A stretch of DNA of 64,000 bases from CAYYTU01 sp964474655 (GCA_964474655.1 CAYYTU010000005.1:25668-89667); one strand, 5' to 3'; shown: positions 1 to 8,557, counted from the stretch's first letter. Notes: generated by a model not told the origin, from the letters alone. Made by a program: numbers and translations.

Positions 1-2082
1 TACATTGACGTCGCGCCTGGACAGGTGGTCGGCGTCGCTGCCGCGTTGATTCCCTTCTTGGAGCACGATGATGCTAACCGCGCTTTGATGGGTTCCAATA
101 TGCAGCGGCAGGGCGTACCGCTCATTCGCCCCGAAACGCCCCTGGTGGGTACCGGGATGGAGGAGCGAGCGGCCAAGGACTCTGGGCAGGTGGTTATGGT
201 GCAGTCCGATGGTGAGGTGGTCAGCGTTCAGGGTGATCGGGTGAAAGTTCGACACGAAGATGGGATAAAGACATATGACCTTCTCAAATACGAGCGCTCG
301 AACCAGAGCACGTGCATCAATCAGCGGCCCATCGTCTACAAAGGGCAGCGAGTGAGAAAGGGAGAGGTGCTTGCGGACAGCTTCTCCACCGAGGACGGCA
401 AGCTGGCTCTGGGCCAGAACGTCGTATGCGCCTTCCTCTCCTGGGAGGGAGCTAACTTCGAGGATGCTATTATCATCAGCGAGCGCTTGGTACAGGAGGA
501 CAAATATACCTCGCTCCACATTGAGGAGTATGAGATTGAGGCTCGCGATACGAAGCTCGGACCGGAGGAAATCACGCGCGACATCCCCCACGTTGGTGAG
601 ACGACATTGAAGGACCTCGACGAGAGCGGCGTCATCCGCGTTGGGGCCGAAGTTGGACCGCTGGACATTTTGGTGGGTAAGGTGGCGCCGAAGGGCGAGA
701 AGGAGCTCAGTCCCGAAGAGAAGCTGTTGCGGGCCATCTTTGGCGAGAAGGCGCGTGACGTGAAGGATTCCAGCTTACGTATGCCTCATGGCGAACGCGG
801 TAAGGTGATAGACGTCAAAGCATTCGATCGCGATGAGTACCCCGATCTCCCTACCGGTGTGGAGGAGATGGTGCGCGTCAACGTCGCCCAGGTGCGTAAG
901 ATCACTGAGGGGGATAAGATGGCGGGTCGCCACGGTAACAAGGGGGTCATCTCCAAGGTAGTCCCTGTTGAGGATATGCCCTTCTTGCCCGATGGCACGC
1001 CGGTCGATGTGATCTTGAGCCCGTTGGGTGTCCCCGGGCGTATGAACATCGGGCAGGTGCTGGAGACCCATTTGGGCTGGGCAGCTGATCGACTTGGCTT
1101 CCGGGCCGTGACCCCGGTGTTTGACGGGGCGGGCGAGCTCCAGGTCGAGGCGGAATTGGCACGGGCCTGGCTCATCGACCGCGCCTGGGATGAGATTACC
1201 GAACGGGCCTGGGCCTGGTTGAAAGCGCAGGACTACCCGCTGGAGACGCTAGAATCGGAGGATGAAGCGCGTTTACTCTACATCGTGGCCTGGATAGGTG
1301 AGCGGGACTACGACATTGATCGACTGACCACCGATTCCGTCTATGCTCGTCGGTCGGTGCTGCGGGAGTGGCTGCGCGAACGAGGGTACGAGCCGGATAA
1401 CCTGCTCGTCTTCGAGGATGACCCGCGGCCCGTATACAAGCATTCTGATCTGGATCGACGGGCGCGCGACGTTTGCCTGCGTCTCTGGTTGGAAGATCAC
1501 GGGTGTGACGCCAGCGACCTGGACGACGAGGAAGTGGAGCAGTTGGCCAACCAGGTCAGCCTGGAAGAGGGATATCCCCTCCCGATCCTCGGGCGAATGA
1601 CGCTTTATGATGGGAGGACCGGTGAACCGTTCGATCAGCCGGTGACCGTCGGCGTCCGTTACGTGATGAAGCTCCATCACCTGATCGAGGACAAGGCGCA
1701 CGCTCGTTCTACCGGCCCGTACAGCCTGGTGACGCAGCAGCCGTTGGGCGGCAAGGCACGCTTCGGTGGGCAGCGCTTCGGTGAGATGGAGGTCTGGGCG
1801 CTTGAGGCCTATGGAGCTGCCCATTCACTCCAGGAAATGCTCACCGTCAAGTCGGACGACGTCCAGGGCCGCGTCAAAGTTTACGAATCGATCGTGAAGG
1901 GCGAGCCAGTTGAGGAGGTTGGCGTTCCGGCTTCGTTCAAGGTGTTGGTGAAAGAGCTACAGAGCCTGGGGTTGGCCGTCGAGGCTGTCACCCAGAAGGG
2001 CGAAGTCTTACACTTTGGTAAAGATGAAGAGAAGACAGCGCCCCCCAAGCTGGGAATGGGGCTGTTGGATCTGAGACGCTAG
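1..2082 (+). CDS. rpoB: RNA polymerase beta subunit, C-terminal part (5' end outside window)
   Basis: Beta subunit of RNA polymerase. The frame is open from the first base (YIDVAPGQVV, then FLEHDDANRALMGSNMQRQ), so this is the C-terminal ~690 residues of a gene that starts upstream. The conserved GDKMAGRHGNKG, RMNIGQVLETHLG and GGQRFGEMEVWALEAYGAA blocks are all present. Between the VTPVFDGA block and the LYDGRTGEPFD block (about 1132-1600) there are about 155 residues where Bacillus has about 20, so roughly 130 residues are inserted; they are charged and Trp/Leu-rich. Long lineage-specific insertions at this site are known for beta subunits. rpoC does not follow; rpsL is next, with its own promoter 25 bases after the stop. 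Confidence 0.97.
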   Translation, partial: YIDVAPGQVVGVAAALIPFLEHDDANRALMGSNMQRQGVPLIRPETPLVGTGMEERAAKDSGQVVMVQSDGEVVSVQGDRVKVRHEDGIKTYDLLKYERSNQSTCINQRPIVYKGQRVRKGEVLADSFSTEDGKLALGQNVVCAFLSWEGANFEDAIIISERLVQEDKYTSLHIEEYEIEARDTKLGPEEITRDIPHVGETTLKDLDESGVIRVGAEVGPLDILVGKVAPKGEKELSPEEKLLRAIFGEKARDVKDSSLRMPHGERGKVIDVKAFDRDEYPDLPTGVEEMVRVNVAQVRKITEGDKMAGRHGNKGVISKVVPVEDMPFLPDGTPVDVILSPLGVPGRMNIGQVLETHLGWAADRLGFRAVTPVFDGAGELQVEAELARAWLIDRAWDEITERAWAWLKAQDYPLETLESEDEARLLYIVAWIGERDYDIDRLTTDSVYARRSVLREWLRERGYEPDNLLVFEDDPRPVYKHSDLDRRARDVCLRLWLEDHGCDASDLDDEEVEQLANQVSLEEGYPLPILGRMTLYDGRTGEPFDQPVTVGVRYVMKLHHLIEDKAHARSTGPYSLVTQQPLGGKARFGGQRFGEMEVWALEAYGAAHSLQEMLTVKSDDVQGRVKVYESIVKGEPVEEVGVPASFKVLVKELQSLGLAVEAVTQKGEVLHFGKDEEKTAPPKLGMGLLDLRR

Positions 2083-2106
2083 CTGCCGTCTGGGCCGTTT
2101 ACCTAT

Positions 2107-2134
2107 TTGACCTTTCATGGTTTTGTGGTAAAAT
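2107..2134 (+). promoter_or_regulatory. Sigma70-type promoter of the rpsL (str) operon
   Basis: TTGACC at 2107-2112 and TAAAAT at 2129-2134 are separated by 16 bases. The promoter lies just after the rpoB stop and about 110 bases ahead of the rpsL start, so the str operon can be transcribed separately from rpoB. Confidence 0.7.
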
Positions 2135-2190
2135 ACGTGCTCACTAAGTTGGGCAGCAGCCAGAGACCCTGTTGTCCGTTTGTAGATTGA

Positions 2191-2226
2191 GAAGGAGGCC
2201 ATCGGCAGAGGTGGATGGCCTTCTTC
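2191..2226 (+). promoter_or_regulatory. Leader hairpin upstream of rpsL (attenuator-like)
   Basis: Arms 2191-2203 and 2214-2226 form a 13-bp stem with one G-U pair and a 10-base loop. It lies inside the predicted rpsL leader, between the promoter and the ribosome-binding site. No T-run follows, so it is more likely a leader control element or processing site than a simple terminator. Its function is inferred only. Confidence 0.6.
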
Positions 2227-2252
2227 TATGAATTTGTTGGGAGGAGGTAAGG

Positions 2253-2669
2253 GTGCCTACAATTAATCAGTTAGTTCGTAAGGGAAGAGATCCGAAAGAG
2301 CGCAAACCTAAGGCACCAGCATTACATTACCGCTATAACTCTCTCAAGCAGGAGCGCGTGAAGCAGCCTGGGGGAGCGCCGCAGAAACGTGGTGTGTGCA
2401 CACAGGTCCGTACAATGACGCCGAAGAAGCCTAACTCGGCTCTGCGCAAGATCGCGCGGGTGCGCCTGACCAACGGCATTGAGGTCACCGCCTATATTCC
2501 GGGGGAGGGTCACTCGTTGCAGGAACACTCCGTCGTGCTGGTGCGAGGTGGGCGCGTCAAGGATCTTCCTGGTGTCCGGTACCATATTGTTCGTGGTGTT
2601 CTGGATGCGCAAGGCGTGGAGGATCGTAAGCAGCAGCGCTCCAAGTATGGTACCAAGAAGCCGGAGTAG
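2253..2669 (+). CDS. rpsL: 30S ribosomal protein S12
   Basis: S12 of the decoding centre, 138 residues. The GTG start at 2253 is set by a GGAGGAGG ribosome-binding site at 2240-2247. The conserved TPKKPNSALRK and GRVKDLPGVRYH loops, where streptomycin-resistance changes usually occur, look wild-type. Compared with E. coli there is an insertion of about 14 residues between the PAL and PQKRGVC motifs, a form I recall from Chloroflexota S12. First gene of rpsL-rpsG-fusA-tuf-rpsJ. Confidence 0.97.
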   Translation: MPTINQLVRKGRDPKERKPKAPALHYRYNSLKQERVKQPGGAPQKRGVCTQVRTMTPKKPNSALRKIARVRLTNGIEVTAYIPGEGHSLQEHSVVLVRGGRVKDLPGVRYHIVRGVLDAQGVEDRKQQRSKYGTKKPE

Positions 2670-2687
2670 TTAGGGAGAACGTCAAGG

Positions 2688-3158
2688 ATGCCTCGAAAAT
2701 ATACGCCCCCTCGGCAGGAATTGATGCCGGATGTGCGCTATGATAGCCTGTCGGTTTCCAAGATCATCAATCGCGTGATGATGGACGGGAAGAAGAGCAT
2801 AGCGCAGAACATCGTGTATGATGCGATGGATATGATAAACGAGCGGATGGGCAAGGATCCACTGGAAGTGGTGGAGAAAGCGCTTGAGAACATAAAGCCA
2901 GCGCTGGAGGTGAAGCCTCGCCGTGTCGGCGGCTCCACCTACCAAATCCCAGTGGAGGTTCCTCCACAGAGGCGGGAAAGCTTGGCGATGCGTTGGCTGC
3001 TGAATGCTGCCCGCGCTCGATCAGGCCGAGATATGGCCGAGAAGCTGGCGGCTGAGCTGATGGACGCAGCGAGCGAAGCTGGTGCAGCGTATAGAAAGAA
3101 GGAAGAGACGCATCGCATGGCTCAGGCCAATCGCGCTTTTGCCCACTACCGCTGGTAG
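2688..3158 (+). CDS. rpsG: 30S ribosomal protein S7
   Basis: S7 organises the head of the 30S subunit and contacts E-site tRNA. It has 156 residues, the normal bacterial length, with the typical MPRK start, the EVKPRRVGGSTYQIPVEV beta-hairpin and the conserved RWLLNAAR helix. It follows rpsL by 18 bases and precedes fusA, the usual str-operon order. Nothing unusual was seen. Confidence 0.97.
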   Translation: MPRKYTPPRQELMPDVRYDSLSVSKIINRVMMDGKKSIAQNIVYDAMDMINERMGKDPLEVVEKALENIKPALEVKPRRVGGSTYQIPVEVPPQRRESLAMRWLLNAARARSGRDMAEKLAAELMDAASEAGAAYRKKEETHRMAQANRAFAHYRW

Positions 3159-3216
3159 CTTAGCGTTCGTACTTTTATAACAATGGAGTGCGGTCGCAGA
3201 ACTGCAGGTTGCGAAG

Positions 3217-5295
3217 ATGAGTAAGCGAAATTCGTTAGACCGCATTCGGAATATTGGAATCATCGCCCATATCGACGCGGGCAAGACGACGACTACAGAG
3301 CGCATCTTGTTCTACACCGGGCGTACCCATCGGATGGGGAGCGTCGATGATGGCACGACGGTGACGGACTGGATGGCGCAAGAGCGAGAAAGAGGTATCA
3401 CGATCACCGCAGCTGCGGTGACGTGCTTCTGGCGCGATCACCAGATCAACATCGTCGATACGCCCGGGCACATCGACTTCACTGCTGAAGTGCAGCGTAG
3501 CCTGCGCGTTTTGGATGGCGGCGTCGTCGTTTTCGACGCTATGGCTGGCGTGGAGCCCCAATCGGAGACGGTGTGGCACCAGGCGCAGGACTTTGGCGTG
3601 CCACTGGTGGCCTTCGTCAACAAGATGGACAAACTGGGGGCCGATTTTGCCCATGCAGTTGAGACGATTGAAGAACGCTTAGTCTCCAATCCGGTCCCCA
3701 TCCAATGGCCTATCGGGAGAGAGGATGATTTCCGCGGCGTTGTAGACCTCCTGGATATGAGAGCTATTGTATGGTCGGACGAGCTGGGAGCCAAGCCTGA
3801 GGAAGTGGAGATCCCCCCAGATCTGGAGGATACTGTCCACGAAGCTCGTGAGCGAGCGCTGGAGAAGATCGTTGAGACTGATGACGATCTGATGATGCTC
3901 TATCTGGAAGGCCAGGGAATCTCGGCCGATCAGTTGCGGACAGCCTTGCGAGCGGCCACTTTGTCCGGGCAGATTCAGCCGGTGTTGTGCGGCTCGGCCC
4001 TGCGCAATAAAGGAATTCAACCGCTGCTGGATGCAGTGGTGGATTATTTGCCTTCCCCTTTGGATGTCCCCCCGGTAGAAGGCGAGAATCCTTACACTGG
4101 AAAGGTTGAGAAGCGCCCGGCGGATTCAGATGCTCCGCTGGCGGCATTGGTCTTCAAAATTGCCACAGATCCTTACGCCGGTCGTTTGGCCTACTTTCGG
4201 GTCTATTCCGGCGAGGCTAGGGTGGGCACGCGGGTATTGAACGCCGTAAAGGAGCGTAAGGAGCGCGTGGGGCGTTTGCTCCGCATGTTCGCTGACCATC
4301 GGGAAGAGATGGAGGTGGTGCGGGCGGGTGACATTGGCGCGACGCTGGGCCTGAAGGATACGTTTACGGGCGAGACGTTGTGTGCGCCCGATGCACCGAT
4401 TATCCTGGAATCCATCACGTTCCCAGAACCGGTTATCTCTGTGGCGGTAGAGCCGAAGTCGGCTGCCGACGAGGAACGGCTGAACGAAGGCCTGCGTCAT
4501 CTGGAGGAGGAGGACCCCACGTTTGTCGTGGGGGTGGACGAGGAGACGGGGCAAACGCTCATCTCCGGGATGGGAGAGCTCCACCTGGACATCCTGACGG
4601 ACCGATTGAAGCGCGAGTTTGGGGTGGAAGGACGCATCAGTCGCCCACGTGTCAGTTATCGTGAGACGATCACCCAGCAAGCTGAAGCTGAAGGCGTGTT
4701 CGATCGCGAAACGGGCGGTCGGCTTCACTTCGGGCGCGTGCGGTTAGAAGTGTCACCGGCTGCGTCCGGCGAGGGGCTTAAGTTCGTGAACACGCTGGAT
4801 GAAGAGGTTTTACCTCCGCGATTTGTGGAGGCGGTTGAGCGAGGATGTCGTGAGGCGATGAGAGGCGGGGTTCTGGTTGGCTACCAGCTGATCGACGTCA
4901 AAGCCCAATTGATTGAAGCAGAGTTGCACGAAGATACAGCTTCGGGTTTGGCTTTTGAGGTCGCCGCCACCAAGGCTTTCCGAGAATCTCTGGAAGAGGC
5001 CGGCCCCGTATTGTTGGAGCCGGTGATGGATCTGGAAGCCGTTGTGCCGGAGGACTACACCGGCGAAGTTATGTCGGATCTAAATGCACGAGGCGCTGAG
5101 ATTAAGGAGATGGCGCATCGGGCTGGCAATATACAGGCGATACGCGCTTTCGTTCCATTGGCAAAAATGTTCGGCTATGCGACAAGCATTCGTAGTCTGA
5201 CGCAGGGACGGGGCATGTTTACAATGGAATTTGATCATTATGCAGAAGTGGATAAGCAAAGGATGGACGCCATCGTTGATGGTGGGGGCTGGTAA
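3217..5295 (+). CDS. fusA: Elongation factor G, with divergent domain IV
   Basis: EF-G is the GTPase that drives translocation; 692 residues. The G domain is canonical: AHIDAGKTTTTERIL P-loop, RERGITI switch I, DTPGHIDF, NKMDK and a GSAL motif. Domain III keeps SGMGELHLDI and domain V ends in QGRGMFTMEF. Domain IV departs from the housekeeping pattern: GGRGQ(Y/F)G is GGRLHFG at residues 500-506, and the tip loop usually reading HDVDSSE is HEDTASG from His571, with the His retained. Its place between rpsG and tuf argues for the housekeeping role, but the domain IV changes leave open a specialised EF-G type. Confidence 0.93.
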   Translation: MSKRNSLDRIRNIGIIAHIDAGKTTTTERILFYTGRTHRMGSVDDGTTVTDWMAQERERGITITAAAVTCFWRDHQINIVDTPGHIDFTAEVQRSLRVLDGGVVVFDAMAGVEPQSETVWHQAQDFGVPLVAFVNKMDKLGADFAHAVETIEERLVSNPVPIQWPIGREDDFRGVVDLLDMRAIVWSDELGAKPEEVEIPPDLEDTVHEARERALEKIVETDDDLMMLYLEGQGISADQLRTALRAATLSGQIQPVLCGSALRNKGIQPLLDAVVDYLPSPLDVPPVEGENPYTGKVEKRPADSDAPLAALVFKIATDPYAGRLAYFRVYSGEARVGTRVLNAVKERKERVGRLLRMFADHREEMEVVRAGDIGATLGLKDTFTGETLCAPDAPIILESITFPEPVISVAVEPKSAADEERLNEGLRHLEEEDPTFVVGVDEETGQTLISGMGELHLDILTDRLKREFGVEGRISRPRVSYRETITQQAEAEGVFDRETGGRLHFGRVRLEVSPAASGEGLKFVNTLDEEVLPPRFVEAVERGCREAMRGGVLVGYQLIDVKAQLIEAELHEDTASGLAFEVAATKAFRESLEEAGPVLLEPVMDLEAVVPEDYTGEVMSDLNARGAEIKEMAHRAGNIQAIRAFVPLAKMFGYATSIRSLTQGRGMFTMEFDHYAEVDKQRMDAIVDGGGW

Positions 5296-5327
5296 GTACA
5301 GCAAAAAGACATCCAAAGGAGTGAGAA

Positions 5328-6545
5328 ATGGCAAAAGAGAAGTTTGAACGAACAAAACCCCATGTGAATGTGGGTACCATCGGCCATATCGACCATGGCA
5401 AGACGACGCTTACTGCGGCCATAACCAAGGTGCTCTCTCTCAAAGGGTGGGCCGATTACAAAGCGTATGACGACGTGGCGAAGGCGGACGCCAAGATGTT
5501 CCGTCGCGATGCGACGAAGATCTTGACCGTTGCTATCGCACACGTTGAGTATGAGACCGATGAGCGACATTATGCTCACATCGATTGCCCCGGTCACCGC
5601 GATTACATCAAAAATATGATCACCGGTGCCGCGCAGATGGACGGTGCGATCTTGGTGGTCTCGGCAGCCGACGGTCCGATGCCGCAGACGCGCGAGCACG
5701 TCTTGCTGGCCAGGCAGGTGGACGTGCCGGCTATTGTGGTCTTCCTGAACAAGGTGGACCTGATGGACGACCCCGAATTGCTTGAGCTGGTCGAGCTCGA
5801 GATGCGGGAGCTGCTTGATGGCTACGGCTTCCCCGGAGACGAGACTCCGATTGTGCGGGGTAGCGCTCTGGAAGCGTTGCAGAGTGAAGCCACGGAACCT
5901 GATGCGCCTGAGTATGAGTGCATCTGGGAGCTGGTGCATGCTATTGACGAGTACGTTCCCACGCCAGAACGTGATGAGGATAAGCCGTTCCTGATGCCGA
6001 TTGAGGATGTCTTCTCGATCAAAGGGCGCGGCACGGTCGTCACCGGGCGCGTGTTACGCGGTTCTATGGAACCGATGACCGAGGTCGAGATTGTGGGGTT
6101 GCAGGATGATGCGATCGAGACGGTCGTGACGTCGATGGAGATGTTCCACAAGACGCTTGACAAGGTCATCGCTGGCGATAACGCTGGCTTGTTGCTCCGC
6201 GGTGTGGATCGTGAAGAGGTCCAGCGTGGTCAGGTTGTGGCCATTCCCGGCAGCATTGAGCCTCATAAACACTTTATGAGCGAGGTCTACGTGCTCCGCA
6301 AAGACGAGGGTGGGCGCCACAAGGCTTTCTTCTCTGGTTATCGCCCGCAGTTCTACATTCGGACGATGGATGTGACGGGCGAAATCACCCTGCCAGAGGG
6401 GGTTGAGATGGTTATGCCGGGCGATCGGGTCAATCTAGAGGTGAATCTGATTGAGCCTGTCGCTGTCGAGGAAGGGCTTCGCTTCGCAGTTCGCGAGGGA
6501 GGCTTGACCGTCGGCGCCGGTGTTGTGACAGAAATCTTGGATTAG
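5328..6545 (+). CDS. tuf: Elongation factor Tu, with non-canonical switch I
   Basis: EF-Tu delivers aminoacyl-tRNA to the ribosome; 405 residues, a complete three-domain protein. The P-loop (GHIDHGKT, 18-25), DCPGH with His90, NKVD (141-144) and RGSAL motifs are present. Switch I is abnormal: the near-universal APEE..RGITI is replaced by a segment about five residues longer (48-70) reading ...RRDATKILTVAIAHVEYET, so RG becomes KI while the Mg-binding Thr (Thr67) survives. Further changes at usually constant sites include EGGRTVG to EGGLTVG, GGRHTPFF to GGRHKAFF and VTGVEMF to VTSMEMF. The other two frames give no canonical switch I, so a frameshift error is unlikely. CPGHRDY in place of CPGHADY is a variant I recall from relatives. 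A second, canonical tuf may exist elsewhere. Confidence 0.93.
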   Translation: MAKEKFERTKPHVNVGTIGHIDHGKTTLTAAITKVLSLKGWADYKAYDDVAKADAKMFRRDATKILTVAIAHVEYETDERHYAHIDCPGHRDYIKNMITGAAQMDGAILVVSAADGPMPQTREHVLLARQVDVPAIVVFLNKVDLMDDPELLELVELEMRELLDGYGFPGDETPIVRGSALEALQSEATEPDAPEYECIWELVHAIDEYVPTPERDEDKPFLMPIEDVFSIKGRGTVVTGRVLRGSMEPMTEVEIVGLQDDAIETVVTSMEMFHKTLDKVIAGDNAGLLLRGVDREEVQRGQVVAIPGSIEPHKHFMSEVYVLRKDEGGRHKAFFSGYRPQFYIRTMDVTGEITLPEGVEMVMPGDRVNLEVNLIEPVAVEEGLRFAVREGGLTVGAGVVTEILD

Positions 6546-6555
6546 GTATCGAAAT

Positions 6556-6864
6556 ATGGCCAAGCAGAAGATACGCATCCGATTAAAAGCTTACGATCAT
6601 CGTGTGCTCGATGAGTCAGCGAAACGCATCGTGGAGTCCGCTGAGCGAACGGGGGCTAAAGTCTCTGGCCCTGTGCCTTTGCCGACCCAGGTCGAGCGCT
6701 TCACTGTTCGACGTGCTCCTTTCATTCACAAGGATTCCCACGAGCATTTTGAGATTCGCACCCACAAACGGCTGATCGATGTCATTGAGCCGGATGATAA
6801 GACGATTGATTCGCTGATGCGACTTAATCTGCCGGCCGGTGTAGATATAGAGATCAAGTTATAG
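6556..6864 (+). CDS. rpsJ: 30S ribosomal protein S10 (NusE)
   Basis: S10 of the 30S head, also the NusE partner in antitermination. It has 102 residues with the expected KIRIRLKAYDHR start, the GPVPLPT loop and the HEHFEIRTHKRLID segment. It starts 10 bases after tuf, joining the str and S10 clusters. A hairpin follows in the 114-base gap before rplC. Confidence 0.97.
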   Translation: MAKQKIRIRLKAYDHRVLDESAKRIVESAERTGAKVSGPVPLPTQVERFTVRRAPFIHKDSHEHFEIRTHKRLIDVIEPDDKTIDSLMRLNLPAGVDIEIKL

Positions 6865-6887
6865 TTAGACGTTTGGGATTGATAGGG

Positions 6888-6916
6888 GGAGGGAGAATCT
6901 GAGTTTAACTCCCTCC
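6888..6916 (+). promoter_or_regulatory. Hairpin in the rpsJ-rplC gap
   Basis: GGAGGGAG at 6888-6895 pairs exactly with CTCCCTCC at 6909-6916 across a 13-base loop; mismatched extension is possible. The 114-base gap is the longest inside this cluster, so the hairpin may act as a processing site, partial terminator or ribosomal-protein feedback site. No T-run follows. Confidence 0.5.
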
Positions 6917-6978
6917 TTCCCCTTGTCTCTCTCGGAGTCGTAGCTGTAGCATCAGCAGTCCCGCAGGAAGGTAACGCT

Positions 6979-7641
6979 GTGAAAGCAATTTTGGGTAAGA
7001 AAGTTGGCATGACGCAGATATTCAACGAGAGCGGTGAGGCTGTCCCGGTGACGGTCATTGAGGCCGGTCCATGTTACGTGACACAGGTCAAGACCGAGGA
7101 GCGGGATGGCTACCGGGCTGTTCAACTTGGGTTTGAAGAGCTGAAGCCCAAAAAGTTGAGCAAGGGCGAGCGTGGTCACTTGAAGCGCTCTGACGTGCCT
7201 CCTTTACGCTACTTGCGTGAATTCCGATTGCGCAGAAGCGATCAGGATATGGAAGAAGGAGAGCGTCTTCTGGTCGATGTGTTTGAGGTCGGTGATCGCG
7301 TGGACGTGGTTGGCATCTCGAAAGGGCGCGGCTTTACTGGCGGTGTCAAGCGACACGGTTTCGCGGGAGGCCCTAAGACGCATGGTCAGTCGGATCGACA
7401 TCGGGCCCCTGGTTCTATCGGAGGAACTACGCACACATCTCGTGTCTGGAAAGGGCAGCGAATGCCAGGACGGATGGGGAACGCACGCGTTTCAGTCCAA
7501 AACCTGCGCGTGGAGATGGTCGATCCTGAGCGGAACTTGCTGGCAATCCGCGGCAGCGTGCCGGGCGCGAAAGGTGGACTCGTCGAAGTCAAGCGAGCGC
7601 GCAAGTCGAGAGAGATGGCTAGGCGGCGAGGCGAAGGATAA
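6979..7641 (+). CDS. rplC: 50S ribosomal protein L3
   Basis: L3 initiates 50S assembly and reaches into the peptidyl-transferase centre; 220 residues. The GTG start at 6979 opens the typical GKKVGMTQIF sequence. The GRGFTGGVKRHGF and GSIGGTTHTSRVWKGQRMPG regions, which contact 23S rRNA, are intact. First gene of the rplC-rplD-rplW-rplB-rpsS-rplV-rpsC-rplP-rpmC-rpsQ series. Confidence 0.97.
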   Translation: MKAILGKKVGMTQIFNESGEAVPVTVIEAGPCYVTQVKTEERDGYRAVQLGFEELKPKKLSKGERGHLKRSDVPPLRYLREFRLRRSDQDMEEGERLLVDVFEVGDRVDVVGISKGRGFTGGVKRHGFAGGPKTHGQSDRHRAPGSIGGTTHTSRVWKGQRMPGRMGNARVSVQNLRVEMVDPERNLLAIRGSVPGAKGGLVEVKRARKSREMARRRGEG

Positions 7642-7655
7642 CGGTGAGGAGAATT

Positions 7656-8276
7656 ATGGTTGTACCAAGGTACGACATAACGGGAGAGCGGGTCGGTGAG
7701 GCCGAACTGCGCTCCGATATTTTTGAAGCTCCGCTCAACGTACCGCTGATGCACCAGGCGCACACCCGCCAGGCGGCTAACGCCCGGTTGGGGACGCACA
7801 AGACCCAGTCCAGAAGCGAGGTTAGCCGAACCACGCGCAAGTGGTACCGTCAGAAGGGTACTGGGCGAGCGCGACACGGCAGTCGCAGCGCTAATCTATT
7901 CGTGGGCGGTGCGGTCTCACACGGCCCGAAGCCGCGCGATTACAGCAAGAAGATGCCCCAAACTATGCGACATGCGGCGTTACGCTCGGCGCTTTCGGTC
8001 AAGGCCCAGGATGACCAGATCGTGGTGACGGATGTGCTGGAGATGGAGACCCCGCGGACGAAGAGGTTCGCAGCGTTTTTAGAGGCGCTGGACCTGGACG
8101 GCAGCGTGCTTCTCTTACTGGGGGAGCCGAATGAGGTAGTGGAGAAATCAGCGCGTAATTTGCCGCAGGTGAAAGTGCTGCGAGCTAATTATCTTAATAT
8201 TCGTGATCTGTTGGTGTATGATTATGTGCTGGTGCCGATGGATGCGCTACAGATGATCGAACGCATTTTGGGTTAG
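7656..8276 (+). CDS. rplD: 50S ribosomal protein L4
   Basis: L4 lines the exit tunnel; 206 residues from ATG 7656. An in-frame GTG at 7644 exists, but a GAGGA ribosome-binding site at 7648-7652 points to the ATG, and MVVPRYD is a normal L4 start. The tunnel loop (KGTGRARHGSRSANLFVGGAV) and the C-terminal NIRDLLVYDYVLV strand are conserved. In E. coli L4 also regulates the S10 operon; no such leader could be proved here. Confidence 0.95.
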   Translation: MVVPRYDITGERVGEAELRSDIFEAPLNVPLMHQAHTRQAANARLGTHKTQSRSEVSRTTRKWYRQKGTGRARHGSRSANLFVGGAVSHGPKPRDYSKKMPQTMRHAALRSALSVKAQDDQIVVTDVLEMETPRTKRFAAFLEALDLDGSVLLLLGEPNEVVEKSARNLPQVKVLRANYLNIRDLLVYDYVLVPMDALQMIERILG

Positions 8277-8283
8277 GTGAACG

Positions 8284-8556
8284 ATGAATCCCTACGAAAT
8301 TATCATTCGACCGATTGATACGGAGAAGACACGCATACAGGCCGAGTTAGGTAAATATACCTTTGAGGTCCATCCTGGCGCGAATAAGATTGAGATCAAG
8401 AAGTCTATCGAACAGATTTTTGGTGCCAGCGTGGATAAAGTGAACGTGTTGATCATGCCAGCCAAGCAGACGTGGAGTAGCTACAAGCCGGCCTGGAAGA
8501 AAGCAGTAGTCACTGTGTCAGAAGGCGAGCGGCTGGACGTTTTTGAGGGAGTGTAG
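8284..8556 (+). CDS. rplW: 50S ribosomal protein L23
   Basis: L23 sits at the tunnel exit and docks SRP and trigger factor. It has 90 residues with the YEIIIRPIDTEK start and the FEVHPGANKIEIKKSIEQIF core. It lies 7 bases after rplD and ends 1 base before the rplB start, consistent with coupled translation. Confidence 0.96.
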   Translation: MNPYEIIIRPIDTEKTRIQAELGKYTFEVHPGANKIEIKKSIEQIFGASVDKVNVLIMPAKQTWSSYKPAWKKAVVTVSEGERLDVFEGV

Positions 8557-8557
8557 T

